A DNA stretch of 25,407 bases. Origin: a virus. Made by a program: the position numbers and the translations under genes. The notes beneath the pieces were generated by a model. The model did no database searches, was not told the DNA's origin, and saw only the letters and a program-made list of their open reading frames with translations. Shown one piece after another: positions 1-6,659 of the stretch (its first letter is position 1; each line of letters opens with the position of its first letter). The stretch lies in IMG/VR virus record IMGVR_UViG_3300008261_000202, positions 1 through 25,407 of that record; one strand, 5' to 3'.

Positions 1-35
1 CAACTTCACCTCAAACAACACCAGAACTGAAATGA
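1..35 (+). CDS. 3' end of an unknown gene cut by the left edge
   Basis: The frame starting at base 3 reads TSPQTTPELK and then a TGA stop at 33-35. The stop overlaps the ATG of the next gene (ATGA at 32-35), the same junction seen throughout the window, which is why this frame is preferred over the two other open ones. Only the tail is visible, so no function can be given. Confidence 0.5.
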   Translation, partial: TSPQTTPELK

Positions 36-223
36 CTGACTTCTCTCAAAAACGATTTGTTGATTTAGGACAAACACTCTTTGTTGAGTGGTTGAAAACC
101 TTGAATAATGCTCAAAATTCAACTGAAGAGGAACGACGAGAACTATTCAAGTTTGCTGCTGAAATGTCTTTTGAAGCAGTAGAAGAGTTTGCTAAAGTAT
201 TCTGTCATCAAGAGGAGAACTAA
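32..223 (+). CDS. small unknown protein, 63 aa
   Basis: Starts at an ATG overlapping the previous stop and ends in TAA just before the next ATG. The product is mildly acidic and probably helical, with a central charged stretch (EEERREL, about residues 32-38) and an aromatic N-terminal half (FVEWLKTL). No signal peptide or membrane segment. I do not recognise the family. It is the first complete member of a co-directional run lasting to about 6131. Confidence 0.8.
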   Translation: MTDFSQKRFVDLGQTLFVEWLKTLNNAQNSTEEERRELFKFAAEMSFEAVEEFAKVFCHQEEN

Positions 224-224
224 A

Positions 225-551
225 ATGACTATCAGAGAAACTGAACTTCTCAAACTCTTTTCCAAAGCAAACCAACTTGATTTAAGTGTTGAGGTTCGTG
301 AGGACAAAGATGGTGATTATATAGTTCGTATCTATGAAATGTTCCATCCAGAAGGATTTGATGAAACAGTATTCATCAATCAACAAGGTGAAACCAACTG
401 GGATAAGAGATGTTATAGTTTTGATTATATGATGGATGTTCTTGATGGAATGTTGGAAGAAAAACGACAAGAGAAAATCAAAGAACAAAAACGACAAGAA
501 CTGATTGCTCGTCTGACTGATGAGGAAAAGGATTTGCTTGGTGTGAAATGA
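225..551 (+). CDS. unknown acidic protein, 108 aa
   Basis: ATG at 225 is chosen over an in-frame upstream start at 189 because it follows an AGAGGAG ribosome site (210-217) and the previous stop (221-223); the longer form would overlap its neighbour by 35 bases. The N-terminal two thirds look like a mixed alpha/beta fold; the C-terminal third (about residues 75-100) is a highly charged EKRQEKIKEQKRQEL helix. The TGA stop overlaps the next ATG. No known domain seen. Confidence 0.8.
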   Translation: MTIRETELLKLFSKANQLDLSVEVREDKDGDYIVRIYEMFHPEGFDETVFINQQGETNWDKRCYSFDYMMDVLDGMLEEKRQEKIKEQKRQELIARLTDEEKDLLGVK

Positions 552-721
552 CTAAAACTAAATCCAAATTCAAAGAAAATCCATTTCGTATTATTCGTAA
601 AGAACATTTAGTTGAAGTGTGGTTAGGAGAACCTAATGATGCTGAAAGTGAATACATCCTTACTATCAATAAATTTTGGTTGCCCGAATTGATTACCGCA
701 CTCAAAGGAGTCAGATTATGA
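548..721 (+). CDS. small unknown protein, 57 aa
   Basis: Begins MTKTKSKFKE and ends ALKGVRL, with ATGA overlaps at both ends (548-551 and 718-721). The N-terminus is strongly basic (four lysines in the first nine residues), the middle acidic. No domain recognised. The two coupled junctions are the main support for its being real. Confidence 0.75.
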   Translation: MTKTKSKFKENPFRIIRKEHLVEVWLGEPNDAESEYILTINKFWLPELITALKGVRL

Positions 722-882
722 CTGACAAAGAAATCCTAAAACTTGCTAAAAAGATTGGGTTTAGTGTTGATGCAGACGATGGGACTTGGTTTTGTTTTGA
801 GGAAGAGATTTTGAAGTTTGCCTGGGAAATCTATGGTATTGCTTCTGACGAAACTCTACAAGATTACGAATCTAAGTTTTGA
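718..882 (+). CDS. small unknown protein, 54 aa
   Basis: ATG at 718 overlaps the upstream stop; an earlier in-frame ATG at 676 would lie deep in the previous gene and is not used. The product has the pattern KEILKLAKKIGFS...DGTWFCFEEEILKFA. Short proteins with an 'eILkLA..iGF....G....F' pattern are common in tailed-phage early regions, but their function is unknown. Probably soluble. Confidence 0.75.
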   Translation: MTDKEILKLAKKIGFSVDADDGTWFCFEEEILKFAWEIYGIASDETLQDYESKF

Positions 883-884
883 TG

Positions 885-1109
885 ATGACTGACGCAGAAA
901 AACTCACCCATCTTATCAAAGTTCTCAAAAATTACGCAGAGATGAAACACTGCTACAATAAGTATGGTGATGATTTCAACCCAAACGATTATACTGATGG
1001 TGATGTTGCCTTTGATGTTGGGTCTGAATATGGTGAGATTACCTTTGCCCGCACACTTTTAGAATGTATTGAGGTAGATTATGAGTATCCTTGGAGTGAT
1101 GGTAAATGA
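885..1109 (+). CDS. small unknown acidic protein, 74 aa
   Basis: Two adjacent ATGs (882 and 885) follow the TGA at 880-882. The second begins MTDAEKL, like many neighbours starting MTD or MTN, and is chosen; the first adds one residue. A helical N-terminus (LIKVLKNYAEMKHCYNKYG) precedes an acidic aspartate-rich centre. The stop overlaps the next ATG (1106). No domain recognised. Confidence 0.75.
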   Translation: MTDAEKLTHLIKVLKNYAEMKHCYNKYGDDFNPNDYTDGDVAFDVGSEYGEITFARTLLECIEVDYEYPWSDGK

Positions 1110-1336
1110 CTAACCAACAAATAGCAAAAGAAGTTCTTTATGCTTATATGGATGTGGAGAGGGATTTATCACAACCTAAAATCCTCATTCATACACTCAA
1201 AGAACTACGGAAACTTATTTCTTACTCAAATGAGAATGTAGATTTTAAGGATGAACTGAATGTGATGTATGCTTCTGGTTGGGGTGATGCTCTCAAACAG
1301 ATTGATGCTGTATGTGATGAATTGGAGAACCTATGA
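1106..1336 (+). CDS. small unknown protein, 76 aa; first of a tandem pair
   Basis: An all-helical-looking product that starts MTNQQIAKEVL and ends AVCDELENL. The next gene starts MTNKKEVAQKVLEAY and ends DVCDELENL, with a shared internal L.AL/TLRELR-like segment, so the two look like a tandem duplication that later diverged in the middle. ATGA overlaps on both sides. Function unknown. Confidence 0.8.
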   Translation: MTNQQIAKEVLYAYMDVERDLSQPKILIHTLKELRKLISYSNENVDFKDELNVMYASGWGDALKQIDAVCDELENL

Positions 1337-1524
1337 CTAACAAAAAAGAAGTAGCACAAAAAGTTCTTGAAGCATATGAAACCTCATATACTGAAAGTGG
1401 TTTAGTTGCTGCTCTCCGTGAGTTAGTATTTGAACTCCAATACTATAACTGCCTTGAAGGTGAGGATTTCCTGCTTGATGCTCGTGCTATACTTGATGTA
1501 TGTGATGAGTTGGAGAACCTGTAA
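1333..1524 (+). CDS. small unknown protein, 63 aa; second of a tandem pair
   Basis: Paralogue of the gene just upstream: same N-terminal pattern (MTN....A.KVL.AY), a central LRELVFEL helix and the identical C-terminal CDELENL. About 13 residues shorter in the middle. The stop TAA shares its last base with the next ATG (TAATG at 1522-1526). Function unknown. Confidence 0.8.
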   Translation: MTNKKEVAQKVLEAYETSYTESGLVAALRELVFELQYYNCLEGEDFLLDARAILDVCDELENL

Positions 1525-2219
1525 TGTTTGGTATTGAAAAGGACTTTCAACAACTAATGGAACAAGTTTATGGACCACTTGACGGAGAACCTATGACCGA
1601 CCTTAAATTCACCTCACCAAGTGGAGAAACTACCCTAAAAGTTGAAGATACTGGTAGAATAGGAACAGTATCACCTAAAACACAACTACACATTAAAATG
1701 GATGAACCTGTGAAATACGAAACTCCTATGACTGTTATTGAAGATATTGAAGCACAAATCAAAGTGCTTCAAAGTAAGTTGGAATTTTATAAGGAACTGG
1801 AACGAACAAAAACTCCTTGCGAAGAAGCATATAAAAGAGTTTATGGTAATTATCCTGTGACTGATGTTGGTGATGCTTATTGGGAATATTTCCAAAAAGG
1901 ATATGAACAAGCACAGAAAGATTATAAGGTAGGAGGGTATCAACCAACTCCACAAACACCAGAACAAGTTGCTGATGGATTGAAAGAAGCATTTAGAGAA
2001 GCAGTCAAGCAAGGTGTAGTTTCATCTTCTACCAAACCACAAACCTTGAGTGATTTGATTTACGATTGGTGGGAAAGGGTCTTTGGTGATACTGATGATA
2101 CTGAAACTTGTATTGATAATTTGGTAGATGAAATTAGTTTGTGGTTGCCGACAGAACACGATACTAACAGTTATAAGTGGAATGAGTGTATCCGAATGAT
2201 TAGGGAGAAACTACGATGA
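1524..2219 (+). CDS. unknown two-module protein, 231 aa
   Basis: The largest product of the first 8 kb. Residues 1-75 form a low-complexity, threonine- and proline-containing arm; about 75-95 may be a short coiled coil (IEDIEAQIKVLQSKLEFYKEL); about 98-140 hold an aromatic segment ending AYWEYFQKGYEQAQKDY; after a proline-rich linker (QPTPQTPEQV) the C-terminal 60 residues form an acidic module with DWWERVFGDTDDTE and a terminal WNECIRMIREKL helix. I recall both aromatic modules separately in other cyanophage proteins, so this may be a fusion. No catalytic motif is visible. Starts with TAATG and stops with ATGA overlaps. Confidence 0.85.
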   Translation: MFGIEKDFQQLMEQVYGPLDGEPMTDLKFTSPSGETTLKVEDTGRIGTVSPKTQLHIKMDEPVKYETPMTVIEDIEAQIKVLQSKLEFYKELERTKTPCEEAYKRVYGNYPVTDVGDAYWEYFQKGYEQAQKDYKVGGYQPTPQTPEQVADGLKEAFREAVKQGVVSSSTKPQTLSDLIYDWWERVFGDTDDTETCIDNLVDEISLWLPTEHDTNSYKWNECIRMIREKLR

Positions 2220-2482
2220 CACTTGAAGAAATCCTAGAAGAATATGGGCAAGAAGTATTAGACACATACTACGAACTGTTTCCTGACAAAGACATTACAA
2301 AGTTTGGTGATAGGTTCTGTGGTCCTGTTGGTTCATTTGAAAATTTTGTATTGGACTGCTATCACTCAACAGGTAGTGATGAATTAGAAACACTTGAAGA
2401 CTTTACAAATGGTGTCTTTCAAGAGTATTATTACTACGATGAACAGACTGCAACTGGATTCGTATTTTATAATGAACACTAA
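2216..2482 (+). CDS. short ArdA-like (anti-restriction) protein, 88 aa
   Basis: Very acidic small protein. The segment FGDRFCGPVGSFENFVLD followed about 25 residues later by LEDFTNGVFQEYYYYDE and GFVFYN follows the layout of ArdA DNA-mimic proteins: F-x-D-x-Y/F-x-G, S-x-x-x-F, then an acidic D-aromatic helix and a terminal G-x-V/I-F strand. The same two blocks occur in the clearer homologue at 18350-18754. ArdA proteins are usually about 165 aa, so this would be roughly half a protein. Function by similarity: blocking type I restriction enzymes by imitating DNA. The match is weak, so treat as a hypothesis. Confidence 0.5.
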   Translation: MTLEEILEEYGQEVLDTYYELFPDKDITKFGDRFCGPVGSFENFVLDCYHSTGSDELETLEDFTNGVFQEYYYYDEQTATGFVFYNEH

Positions 2483-2708
2483 AGATATGGCAAACCAACT
2501 TCTATATTCTAACTACACAGATATGGAATATGGTAACGACACTGAAACGATTGATTATCGTTCTCTGATTTCTGTATTGACTGACCTTACAAATCGTATT
2601 GAAGCACTTGAGGACAGTTCTGGAACTGTCCGTGATGAGGTGCTGGAGGTGGCAAAGGGTGCTATGATTGAATACAAAGAGGCATTGGAGCAACTCAACA
2701 ATGACTGA
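2472..2708 (+). CDS. small unknown helical protein, 78 aa
   Basis: Starts inside the tail of the previous gene (ATG at 2472, overlap 11 bases); longer in-frame starts exist but would lie deep inside that gene. The C-terminal half looks like one long acidic helix (SLISVLTDLTNRIEALED ... VAKGAMIEYKEALEQL), possibly coiled coil. No domain recognised. Confidence 0.75.
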   Translation: MNTKDMANQLLYSNYTDMEYGNDTETIDYRSLISVLTDLTNRIEALEDSSGTVRDEVLEVAKGAMIEYKEALEQLNND

Positions 2709-2850
2709 CCATCCTACGCACGAAGAAATGTTGGAGATTGCTGCAGAACGAGAAGCAGCAAATAAAGCATTAGAAGCATTGGACAAACTCCATAATGAGA
2801 ATGGTGATGCACTCCAACAACTTGCTGCGATTGAACAAGAGGAAGTATGA
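2701..2850 (+). CDS. small helical protein, 49 aa
   Basis: ATG at 2701 begins MTDHPTHEEM and overlaps the previous gene by 8 bases; the stop overlaps the next ATG (2847). Residues 8-47 are rich in A, E, L and K and would form one amphipathic helix (AAEREAANKALEALDKL), probably a coiled coil. Function unknown. Confidence 0.7.
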   Translation: MTDHPTHEEMLEIAAEREAANKALEALDKLHNENGDALQQLAAIEQEEV

Positions 2851-3359
2851 CTGAAATGCAATCTGCTGTGAGTGCTATTGGTAAGTATTCTGATGCTCTC
2901 AAAGAACTTTCTGAAACTGAAAAGGTAGAGTTGCGAGCAGAACTGGAAGCAAAAAAGAAAGAAAACTTCCAACTGGTTGCTGATGCTTGTATGAAAGAAT
3001 ATGAGCAGAAGTATCATCGTGATGTATTTCCTGTGGATGAACACTGGGTTTATATGATTGGTGAATACTACGGCACTGGTGAAGGTCAAACCACCTGTAT
3101 TATGATGACACAGGCAACTCCTTATGGTGATGACTTTAGTGGAGAGAATAGGTATGTGCCTATCAACTCTAAGCAATATCGTGCTGTAAGAAAGTTTCAC
3201 GAAGAGTTCGGCACCTGGATGCTGTATGGTCTGAAGTTTCTATCTAAAGAAGATTTCTTCACTGAATGTGCCTATTATATTCCCCCTGTGATGATGAAAC
3301 TTTCCAATAAGAGTTGCTTCAAAGAGTTCCACACACAAGTTCATTATAACTTCTCATGA
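2847..3359 (+). CDS. unknown protein, 170 aa
   Basis: N-terminal 60 residues are helical and charged (LSETEKVELRAELEAKKK); the rest is globular and aromatic, with GEYYGTGEGQTTCIMM near residues 72-87 and AYYIPPVMMKL near 142-152. No catalytic signature or membrane segment recognised. Coupled to both neighbours by ATGA overlaps. A domain search would be informative because it is long enough to be an enzyme or binding protein. Confidence 0.8.
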   Translation: MTEMQSAVSAIGKYSDALKELSETEKVELRAELEAKKKENFQLVADACMKEYEQKYHRDVFPVDEHWVYMIGEYYGTGEGQTTCIMMTQATPYGDDFSGENRYVPINSKQYRAVRKFHEEFGTWMLYGLKFLSKEDFFTECAYYIPPVMMKLSNKSCFKEFHTQVHYNFS

Positions 3360-3655
3360 CTAATTACGATCTGAATCCAGAAGCAAAACCATTCTCTTAC
3401 ACTCGGGAAGAACTCTTTGAGTGTATCACAAAGATTATCACTTATCCTATGGTGATTACTACCGATTCCGAAAGGGCAAAGGCAGCAGCAATCTTTATGG
3501 TGTTTCAAGACTATCTTGGAAACTACACCGAGAGTGATAACAATGGTGGGCACTATGTGTATGAGTCAGATGCAACTGACTTTGAGGGTTATATCATGGA
3601 ACGGTTTGGTTATTTGAACTATGGTGATGCAAGTGCTACGGAACTGATGCGATAA
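3356..3655 (+). CDS. unknown protein, 99 aa
   Basis: Begins MTNYDLNPEAKPF at an ATG overlapping the previous stop. A helical segment (TREELFECITKIIT, SERAKAAAIFMVFQDYL) precedes an acidic, glycine- and tyrosine-containing C-terminus. It ends the first overlapping block: a 37-base gap follows. No known domain seen. Confidence 0.8.
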   Translation: MTNYDLNPEAKPFSYTREELFECITKIITYPMVITTDSERAKAAAIFMVFQDYLGNYTESDNNGGHYVYESDATDFEGYIMERFGYLNYGDASATELMR

Positions 3656-3692
3656 TTTCTAATACATAGAATTGAAAATTAAGGAGAACAGA

Positions 3693-3809
3693 ATGAAAAT
3701 TGGAGATGTAATGCTTGCTGCAATTTGCGGTTTGGTAATTCTAGGGTCAGTTGTTAATATTGATAAGCACTTTGCAACTTCTAATGTAGAACAGCAGAAA
3801 TTGAAATGA
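3693..3809 (+). CDS. small single-span membrane protein, 38 aa
   Basis: ATG at 3693 follows an AAGGAG ribosome site (3681-3686). Residues 5-22 (DVMLAAICGLVILGSVVN) form one hydrophobic span, followed by a short polar tail with several Q, K and E. Its stop overlaps the next ATG (3806). One of several tiny one-span membrane proteins here; role unknown. Confidence 0.7.
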   Translation: MKIGDVMLAAICGLVILGSVVNIDKHFATSNVEQQKLK

Positions 3810-3991
3810 GTAGATTTGAAGAAAACCCAGATGAGATTGTACTTCAAGACATTCAAATGTTTCATCTTGAAAGTATGAATGAACGCACTCTTTGGATTGG
3901 TGTCTATACTGAAGATGATAAAATCTATCACTTAAACATTTCTGCTGATGGTGATAAACTACGTTATTATTGGAGCAATGAAACAGTTTAG
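3806..3991 (+). CDS. small unknown protein, 61 aa
   Basis: Acidic product with alternating strands (TLWIGVYTEDDKIYHLNIS, LRYYWSN), probably a small beta-rich fold. Starts with an ATGA overlap; the next gene starts 14 bases inside its 3' end. Not recognised. Confidence 0.75.
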   Translation: MSRFEENPDEIVLQDIQMFHLESMNERTLWIGVYTEDDKIYHLNISADGDKLRYYWSNETV

Positions 3992-4316
3992 AACTTGGTT
4001 AGAAGATGCTTGGTGGTCTTGGGGCAATTGTATTAACTTTAGGTTTGTTAATTACAATGACAACATAGACCGTTTGGCATTTTTTGAAGAACTGAATGTT
4101 GGTTGGTATAGAGAATACATCTATCCTTATGATGATTGGTATAATCCAACTATCAGTAAAGAAAGAAAGTTTCGACTAGATGAGGATATCCCCACAATCT
4201 ATGTGACAGAAGAACAATATGATGCTATAGTATATGCAATCAATAGTCCACCTAAACCTTCGCAGGGACTGATTGATTTAATGAATCGTAAAACACCTTG
4301 GGAGTCTGAACAATGA
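3978..4316 (+). CDS. unknown protein, 112 aa
   Basis: ATG at 3978 begins MKQFRTWLEDAWWSWGNC; a GTG 30 bases upstream is rejected because it would increase the overlap. The tryptophan-rich N-terminus could lie at a membrane surface. The C-terminus, VTEEQYDAIVYAINSPPKP then LIDLMNRKTPW, resembles the tail of DUF1778/TacA-type proteins ('L....F......PP.PN..L..L'), but there is no ribbon-helix-helix N-terminus, so an antitoxin assignment is not supported. Confidence 0.75.
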   Translation: MKQFRTWLEDAWWSWGNCINFRFVNYNDNIDRLAFFEELNVGWYREYIYPYDDWYNPTISKERKFRLDEDIPTIYVTEEQYDAIVYAINSPPKPSQGLIDLMNRKTPWESEQ

Positions 4317-4600
4317 AAATTTTTCAAATTGCTAAGTTCTACACAAAAGAAGATTATGGTAAAGAGTTTAATTTAATTCTTTTCTTTAATGAACGGTACG
4401 CATTGCTTCAGATTTCATTTGATATTAGTGAATATGGTTCTTGGATTGAATATCCTTATCTTCAAATTAACATGGGATATGGTAGATTGTTTTCCTTCCT
4501 ATTTTGTTTAGGTAAATTGGGTTTTAGTTTTGATATTTGTGGAAGAAACTGGAGAGATGAATCATTTTATGTTCAATCAAGTGAATTGAAAGATGACTAG
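4313..4600 (+). CDS. unknown aromatic protein, 95 aa
   Basis: Begins MKIFQIAKFYTKEDYG. A long stretch is rich in F, Y, L and I without being a classic membrane span, and includes LLQISFDISEYGSW and GYGRLFSFLFCLGKLGFSFDI. The layout resembles the gene at 4781-5059 (short N-terminus, L.I/D.....E......L..GIG..xLF.F, then an F-rich C-terminus), so the two may be diverged copies separated by a small gene. Function unknown. Confidence 0.75.
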   Translation: MKIFQIAKFYTKEDYGKEFNLILFFNERYALLQISFDISEYGSWIEYPYLQINMGYGRLFSFLFCLGKLGFSFDICGRNWRDESFYVQSSELKDD

Positions 4601-4784
4601 ACGAGCACAATATCTTTTAGATTCCACAATGCAATTATCACTCCGTCCACAAAGAGGGGATAGGCAAAAATTGATTGCGTTTATTCTTCGTGAAGCAGGA
4701 GACCGAATTTGTACAGACTGGGGTGAATTAGAACATCCTAGCGATGTATTGAGACAACTTGCTGATGAGGTAGAAGCACTATGA
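4593..4784 (+). CDS. small unknown protein, 63 aa
   Basis: Starts 8 bases inside the previous gene and ends with an ATGA overlap. N-terminal half is basic (TRRAQYLL, RPQRGDRQKL); C-terminal half is acidic and ends LRQLADEVEAL, echoing the LENL ends of the tandem pair at 1106-1524. No domain recognised. Confidence 0.7.
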   Translation: MTRRAQYLLDSTMQLSLRPQRGDRQKLIAFILREAGDRICTDWGELEHPSDVLRQLADEVEAL

Positions 4785-5059
4785 AACTCCTAGATTACGT
4801 CTACTACAACGATTACGGGCATGAATGGTATTTCCAAGTGCTCTCAAAGTATCCCAAGTTTGCACTGATTGATATGGTAGTGCAATGGGATGAGTTTCCT
4901 GCTACCGAATGGTTGCCATGTATTCTGTTAGGTATTGGACCACATGATTTATTTGGTTTCTCAATCCGATACAAGTGGTTTGAGATTCGTTTTGCATTAT
5001 TACATTTCAAACCACGCAACTTAGAATGGTACAAAAGGGGAGGAACCTACGATGATTGA
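4781..5059 (+). CDS. unknown aromatic protein, 92 aa
   Basis: Rich in W, Y and F, with the block WLPCILLGIGPHDLFGFSIRYKWFEIRF (residues 43-70, written here from its two halves WLPCILLGIG and PHDLFGFSIRYKWFEIRF). A plausible diverged copy of the gene at 4313-4600. Starts with an ATGA overlap; its last 8 bases overlap the next ATG. Function unknown. Confidence 0.75.
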   Translation: MKLLDYVYYNDYGHEWYFQVLSKYPKFALIDMVVQWDEFPATEWLPCILLGIGPHDLFGFSIRYKWFEIRFALLHFKPRNLEWYKRGGTYDD

Positions 5060-5234
5060 ATGTAAAGAAGAAGATGACGGAACATTTACGATTAGTTGGG
5101 ATGAGAATGACCCGACTGAAAGTTTCCTAAATGATTGGACAGAAGATGATTTTATTAAAGCAATTACAGACCATTTAGATAACCTGAAAAATGAAGAACA
5201 AGAAACTCAAGAAACTGATACAAGTTCCACTTAG
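5052..5234 (+). CDS. small highly acidic protein, 60 aa
   Basis: Starts MIECKEEDDGTFTISWDEND and contains NDWTEDDFIKAI; ends in a low-complexity E/Q/T/S tail. A very good ribosome site, GGGGAGG, lies at about 5037-5043. I recall similar 'DGTF.ISWDENDP.ES..NDWTEEDF' proteins in other cyanophages and marine phages, always of unknown function. The high negative charge might suit DNA mimicry or protein binding, but that is a guess. Confidence 0.8.
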   Translation: MIECKEEDDGTFTISWDENDPTESFLNDWTEDDFIKAITDHLDNLKNEEQETQETDTSST

Positions 5235-5430
5235 ATTTCATCATCAAGATATTCATGAGGAACTTGATGAACTTAAAAAACAACATCAAGTAAAATCTAA
5301 GTGGTATTATATTTTTTGGGGTACTATGGCAGTTGCTGTGGTCGGTGGACAACTTTATGTTGGTGCTGGGTATCGTGAAATGGCAGATGCCTTTAAGAAC
5401 ATTCAAATTAGTGTGAGTTGCATTAAATGA
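5191..5430 (+). CDS. single-span membrane protein, 79 aa
   Basis: Basic N-terminus (KNKKLKKLIQVPLRFHH), an acidic helix (IHEELDELKKQ), then one membrane span at about residues 38-56 (WYYIFWGTMAVAVVGGQLY). The positive-inside rule suggests a cytoplasmic N-terminus. ATG at 5191 overlaps the previous gene by 44 bases, unusually long, but no downstream in-frame ATG precedes the conserved part. I recall close relatives in cyanophages, with no known function. Confidence 0.8.
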   Translation: MKNKKLKKLIQVPLRFHHQDIHEELDELKKQHQVKSKWYYIFWGTMAVAVVGGQLYVGAGYREMADAFKNIQISVSCIK

Positions 5431-5588
5431 ACAATCTCACTAAAGACCAATTAGAAATTGTTGTTGCTGCTGTTCGTAAATATCAACAGAGCAATATTCA
5501 AGATATACAATTATATAATGATTGCGTTGATATTTTGACTACTTTATTTGATTTAACCTATACCCAACAGAGAGAACAAGTGCGATGA
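5427..5588 (+). CDS. small unknown protein, 53 aa; first of a related pair
   Basis: Sequence pattern LTKDQLEIVVAAVRKYQ then YNDCVDILTTLFDL. The next gene has LSKEHKKVIYDAVRHYQ then YQLCDEILNNFF at matching positions, indicating tandem duplicates. ATGA overlaps at both ends. Probably a two-helix protein; function unknown. Confidence 0.7.
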   Translation: MNNLTKDQLEIVVAAVRKYQQSNIQDIQLYNDCVDILTTLFDLTYTQQREQVR

Positions 5589-5791
5589 GTGAACTTTCAA
5601 AAGAACACAAAAAAGTAATCTATGATGCAGTGCGTCATTACCAAATATCGTTTGCTTCATTGAGTAGTAGGAAATATCAACTCTGCGATGAAATCCTAAA
5701 CAATTTCTTTGCAGAGGTAAAGATTGGATACGTTGAACCAGCATTTGAACTGTCCACTGAGAGGCACGGTGGGGACTTGGATGCCCTATAA
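5585..5791 (+). CDS. small unknown protein, 68 aa; second of a related pair
   Basis: Paralogue of the gene upstream (shared L.K.....V..AVR.YQ and Y..C.EIL). It is about 15 residues longer, and the extra C-terminus is encoded by what looks like a regulatory cassette: the last codons run through GTCCAC...GGGGAC, and the stop TAA lies inside the TATAAT box at 5787-5792. The tail may thus be a by-product of cassette insertion or expansion. Confidence 0.75.
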   Translation: MSELSKEHKKVIYDAVRHYQISFASLSSRKYQLCDEILNNFFAEVKIGYVEPAFELSTERHGGDLDAL

Positions 5792-5814
5792 TAGGTTCAT
5801 GGAACAAACCCCCA
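5764..5814 (+). promoter_or_regulatory. promoter overlapping the end of the upstream gene
   Basis: A perfect TATAAT -10 box at 5787-5792, preceded by TGCCC, sits across the stop codon of the previous gene. No good -35 hexamer lies 17 bases upstream. The TGCCCTATA context matches the cassettes at 6181 and 11686. It should drive the two small genes at 5815-6131. Confidence 0.5.
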
Positions 5815-5967
5815 ATGGACAAACAAACTAAGTTTACTCTTGCTCTAATTCAGATTGACAATCTTTCAAAGATTGTTGAAGAAAATGAATACGAGCATTT
5901 TTTTGTATCCCATTTAATTCCAATTAAAATTGAACTTGAACGTCAACTTACTTTGTTGAAAAAATGA
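5815..5967 (+). CDS. small helical protein, 50 aa
   Basis: Begins MDKQTKFTLALIQIDNLSKI, contains VEENEYEHFFVSHLIPIK and ends LERQLTLLKK. I recall 'VE.NEY..FF.SHL.PIK.ELERQL' as a recurrent cyanophage small protein of unknown function. First gene after the promoter at 5787. The stop overlaps the next start (ATGA at 5964). Confidence 0.75.
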   Translation: MDKQTKFTLALIQIDNLSKIVEENEYEHFFVSHLIPIKIELERQLTLLKK

Positions 5968-6131
5968 ATGAAAGGCATATTGGTTATGAAATCGACTGTG
6001 ATTATCAGTGGATAAATATGCTCACGAAAATGAGAGAAAAGAATCCGCAGAGATTCTATGAGTTTTATAATGATGAAACCATTTATTATTATATGGATAT
6101 TCTACAGCATCGTCATTTAACTACTGACTAG
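5964..6131 (+). CDS. small unknown protein, 55 aa
   Basis: Product begins MNERHIGYEIDCDYQWINML and ends ILQHRHLTTD; rich in Y, with a Y-Y-Y-M run near residue 41. The second ATG 4 bases later is in another frame and closes quickly, so 5964 is used. Ends the first long gene run; a cassette follows. Confidence 0.7.
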   Translation: MNERHIGYEIDCDYQWINMLTKMREKNPQRFYEFYNDETIYYYMDILQHRHLTTD

Positions 6132-6148
6132 GACACTTGGGGAACCGT

Positions 6149-6209
6149 CCACTCTGCCCCCCACTCTGCCCCACTCTGCCCTATACTAAGAGCATCCTCA
6201 AAAAGGGTA
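6149..6209 (+). promoter_or_regulatory. promoter with three CCACTCTGCC repeats
   Basis: Three direct copies of CCACTCTGCC (6149-6158, 6161-6170, 6171-6180) lead directly into TATACT (6182-6187). The repeats occupy the place of the C-rich spacer in the other cassettes and contain no -35 hexamer, so an activator or a non-standard promoter is likely. It should drive the 6210 gene and those behind it. Confidence 0.55.
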
Positions 6210-6473
6210 ATGACCGACTCCAATCTCTCCAAAATCAAACCTAAACTCCGCACTCAAGGTGTTGTATCTGGGAACTTCGGACGTGCTAAAGTTAAAGCAG
6301 GTTCTCCGATGCGTGACCTTGGTGTGACTAATGCGAAGGTAGTTAAGGTCAATACTCAAGAGGATTATTTGCAACGTCTACACTGTGCTTATGTAGCAAC
6401 TGATGATGCAAAACTGAAGAAGTTTATCTTCAATGAAATCAAAAAGATTCTCATTCAACGAGGTGAATGGTGA
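6210..6473 (+). CDS. unknown basic protein, 87 aa
   Basis: N-terminal 35 residues are basic and glycine-rich (KIKPKLRTQGVVSGNFGRAKVKAGS), suggesting contact with nucleic acid; the rest looks helical, ending FIFNEIKKILIQRGEW. Ribosome-site-like AAAAGGG at 6200-6206. First gene of an operon running to about 6950. Not assigned to a known family. Confidence 0.75.
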   Translation: MTDSNLSKIKPKLRTQGVVSGNFGRAKVKAGSPMRDLGVTNAKVVKVNTQEDYLQRLHCAYVATDDAKLKKFIFNEIKKILIQRGEW

Positions 6474-6655
6474 GAACAACTGTTTATGCTTACGCAGAAG
6501 TTGAACGTGCCTACAAGATTCTGAGTGAACTTGTGCAACGTGAAAACAAACTTCACGAGATGGATATGACTATTATGAGTCAACATCTTGATGAGATTCA
6601 ATACGAGATTCTTCCGATGCTGGAAGAAATTGTTTATTTTGACCCTACCCCCTAA
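6467..6655 (+). CDS. small helical protein, 62 aa
   Basis: ATG at 6467 (MVRTTVYAYAEVERAYK) overlaps the previous gene by 7 bases; a GTG three bases on is the alternative. Almost entirely helical, with LSELVQRENKLHEMDM and HLDEIQYEILPMLEEI. It precedes the membrane protein at 6660 by 4 bases, so the two are probably made together. Function unknown. Confidence 0.75.
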   Translation: MVRTTVYAYAEVERAYKILSELVQRENKLHEMDMTIMSQHLDEIQYEILPMLEEIVYFDPTP

Positions 6656-6659
6656 TTCA

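Noticed and set aside
3978-4316. DUF1778/TacA-type antitoxin
   Set aside because: Only the loose C-terminal pattern fits; there is no ribbon-helix-helix domain and no partner acetyltransferase toxin next to it.
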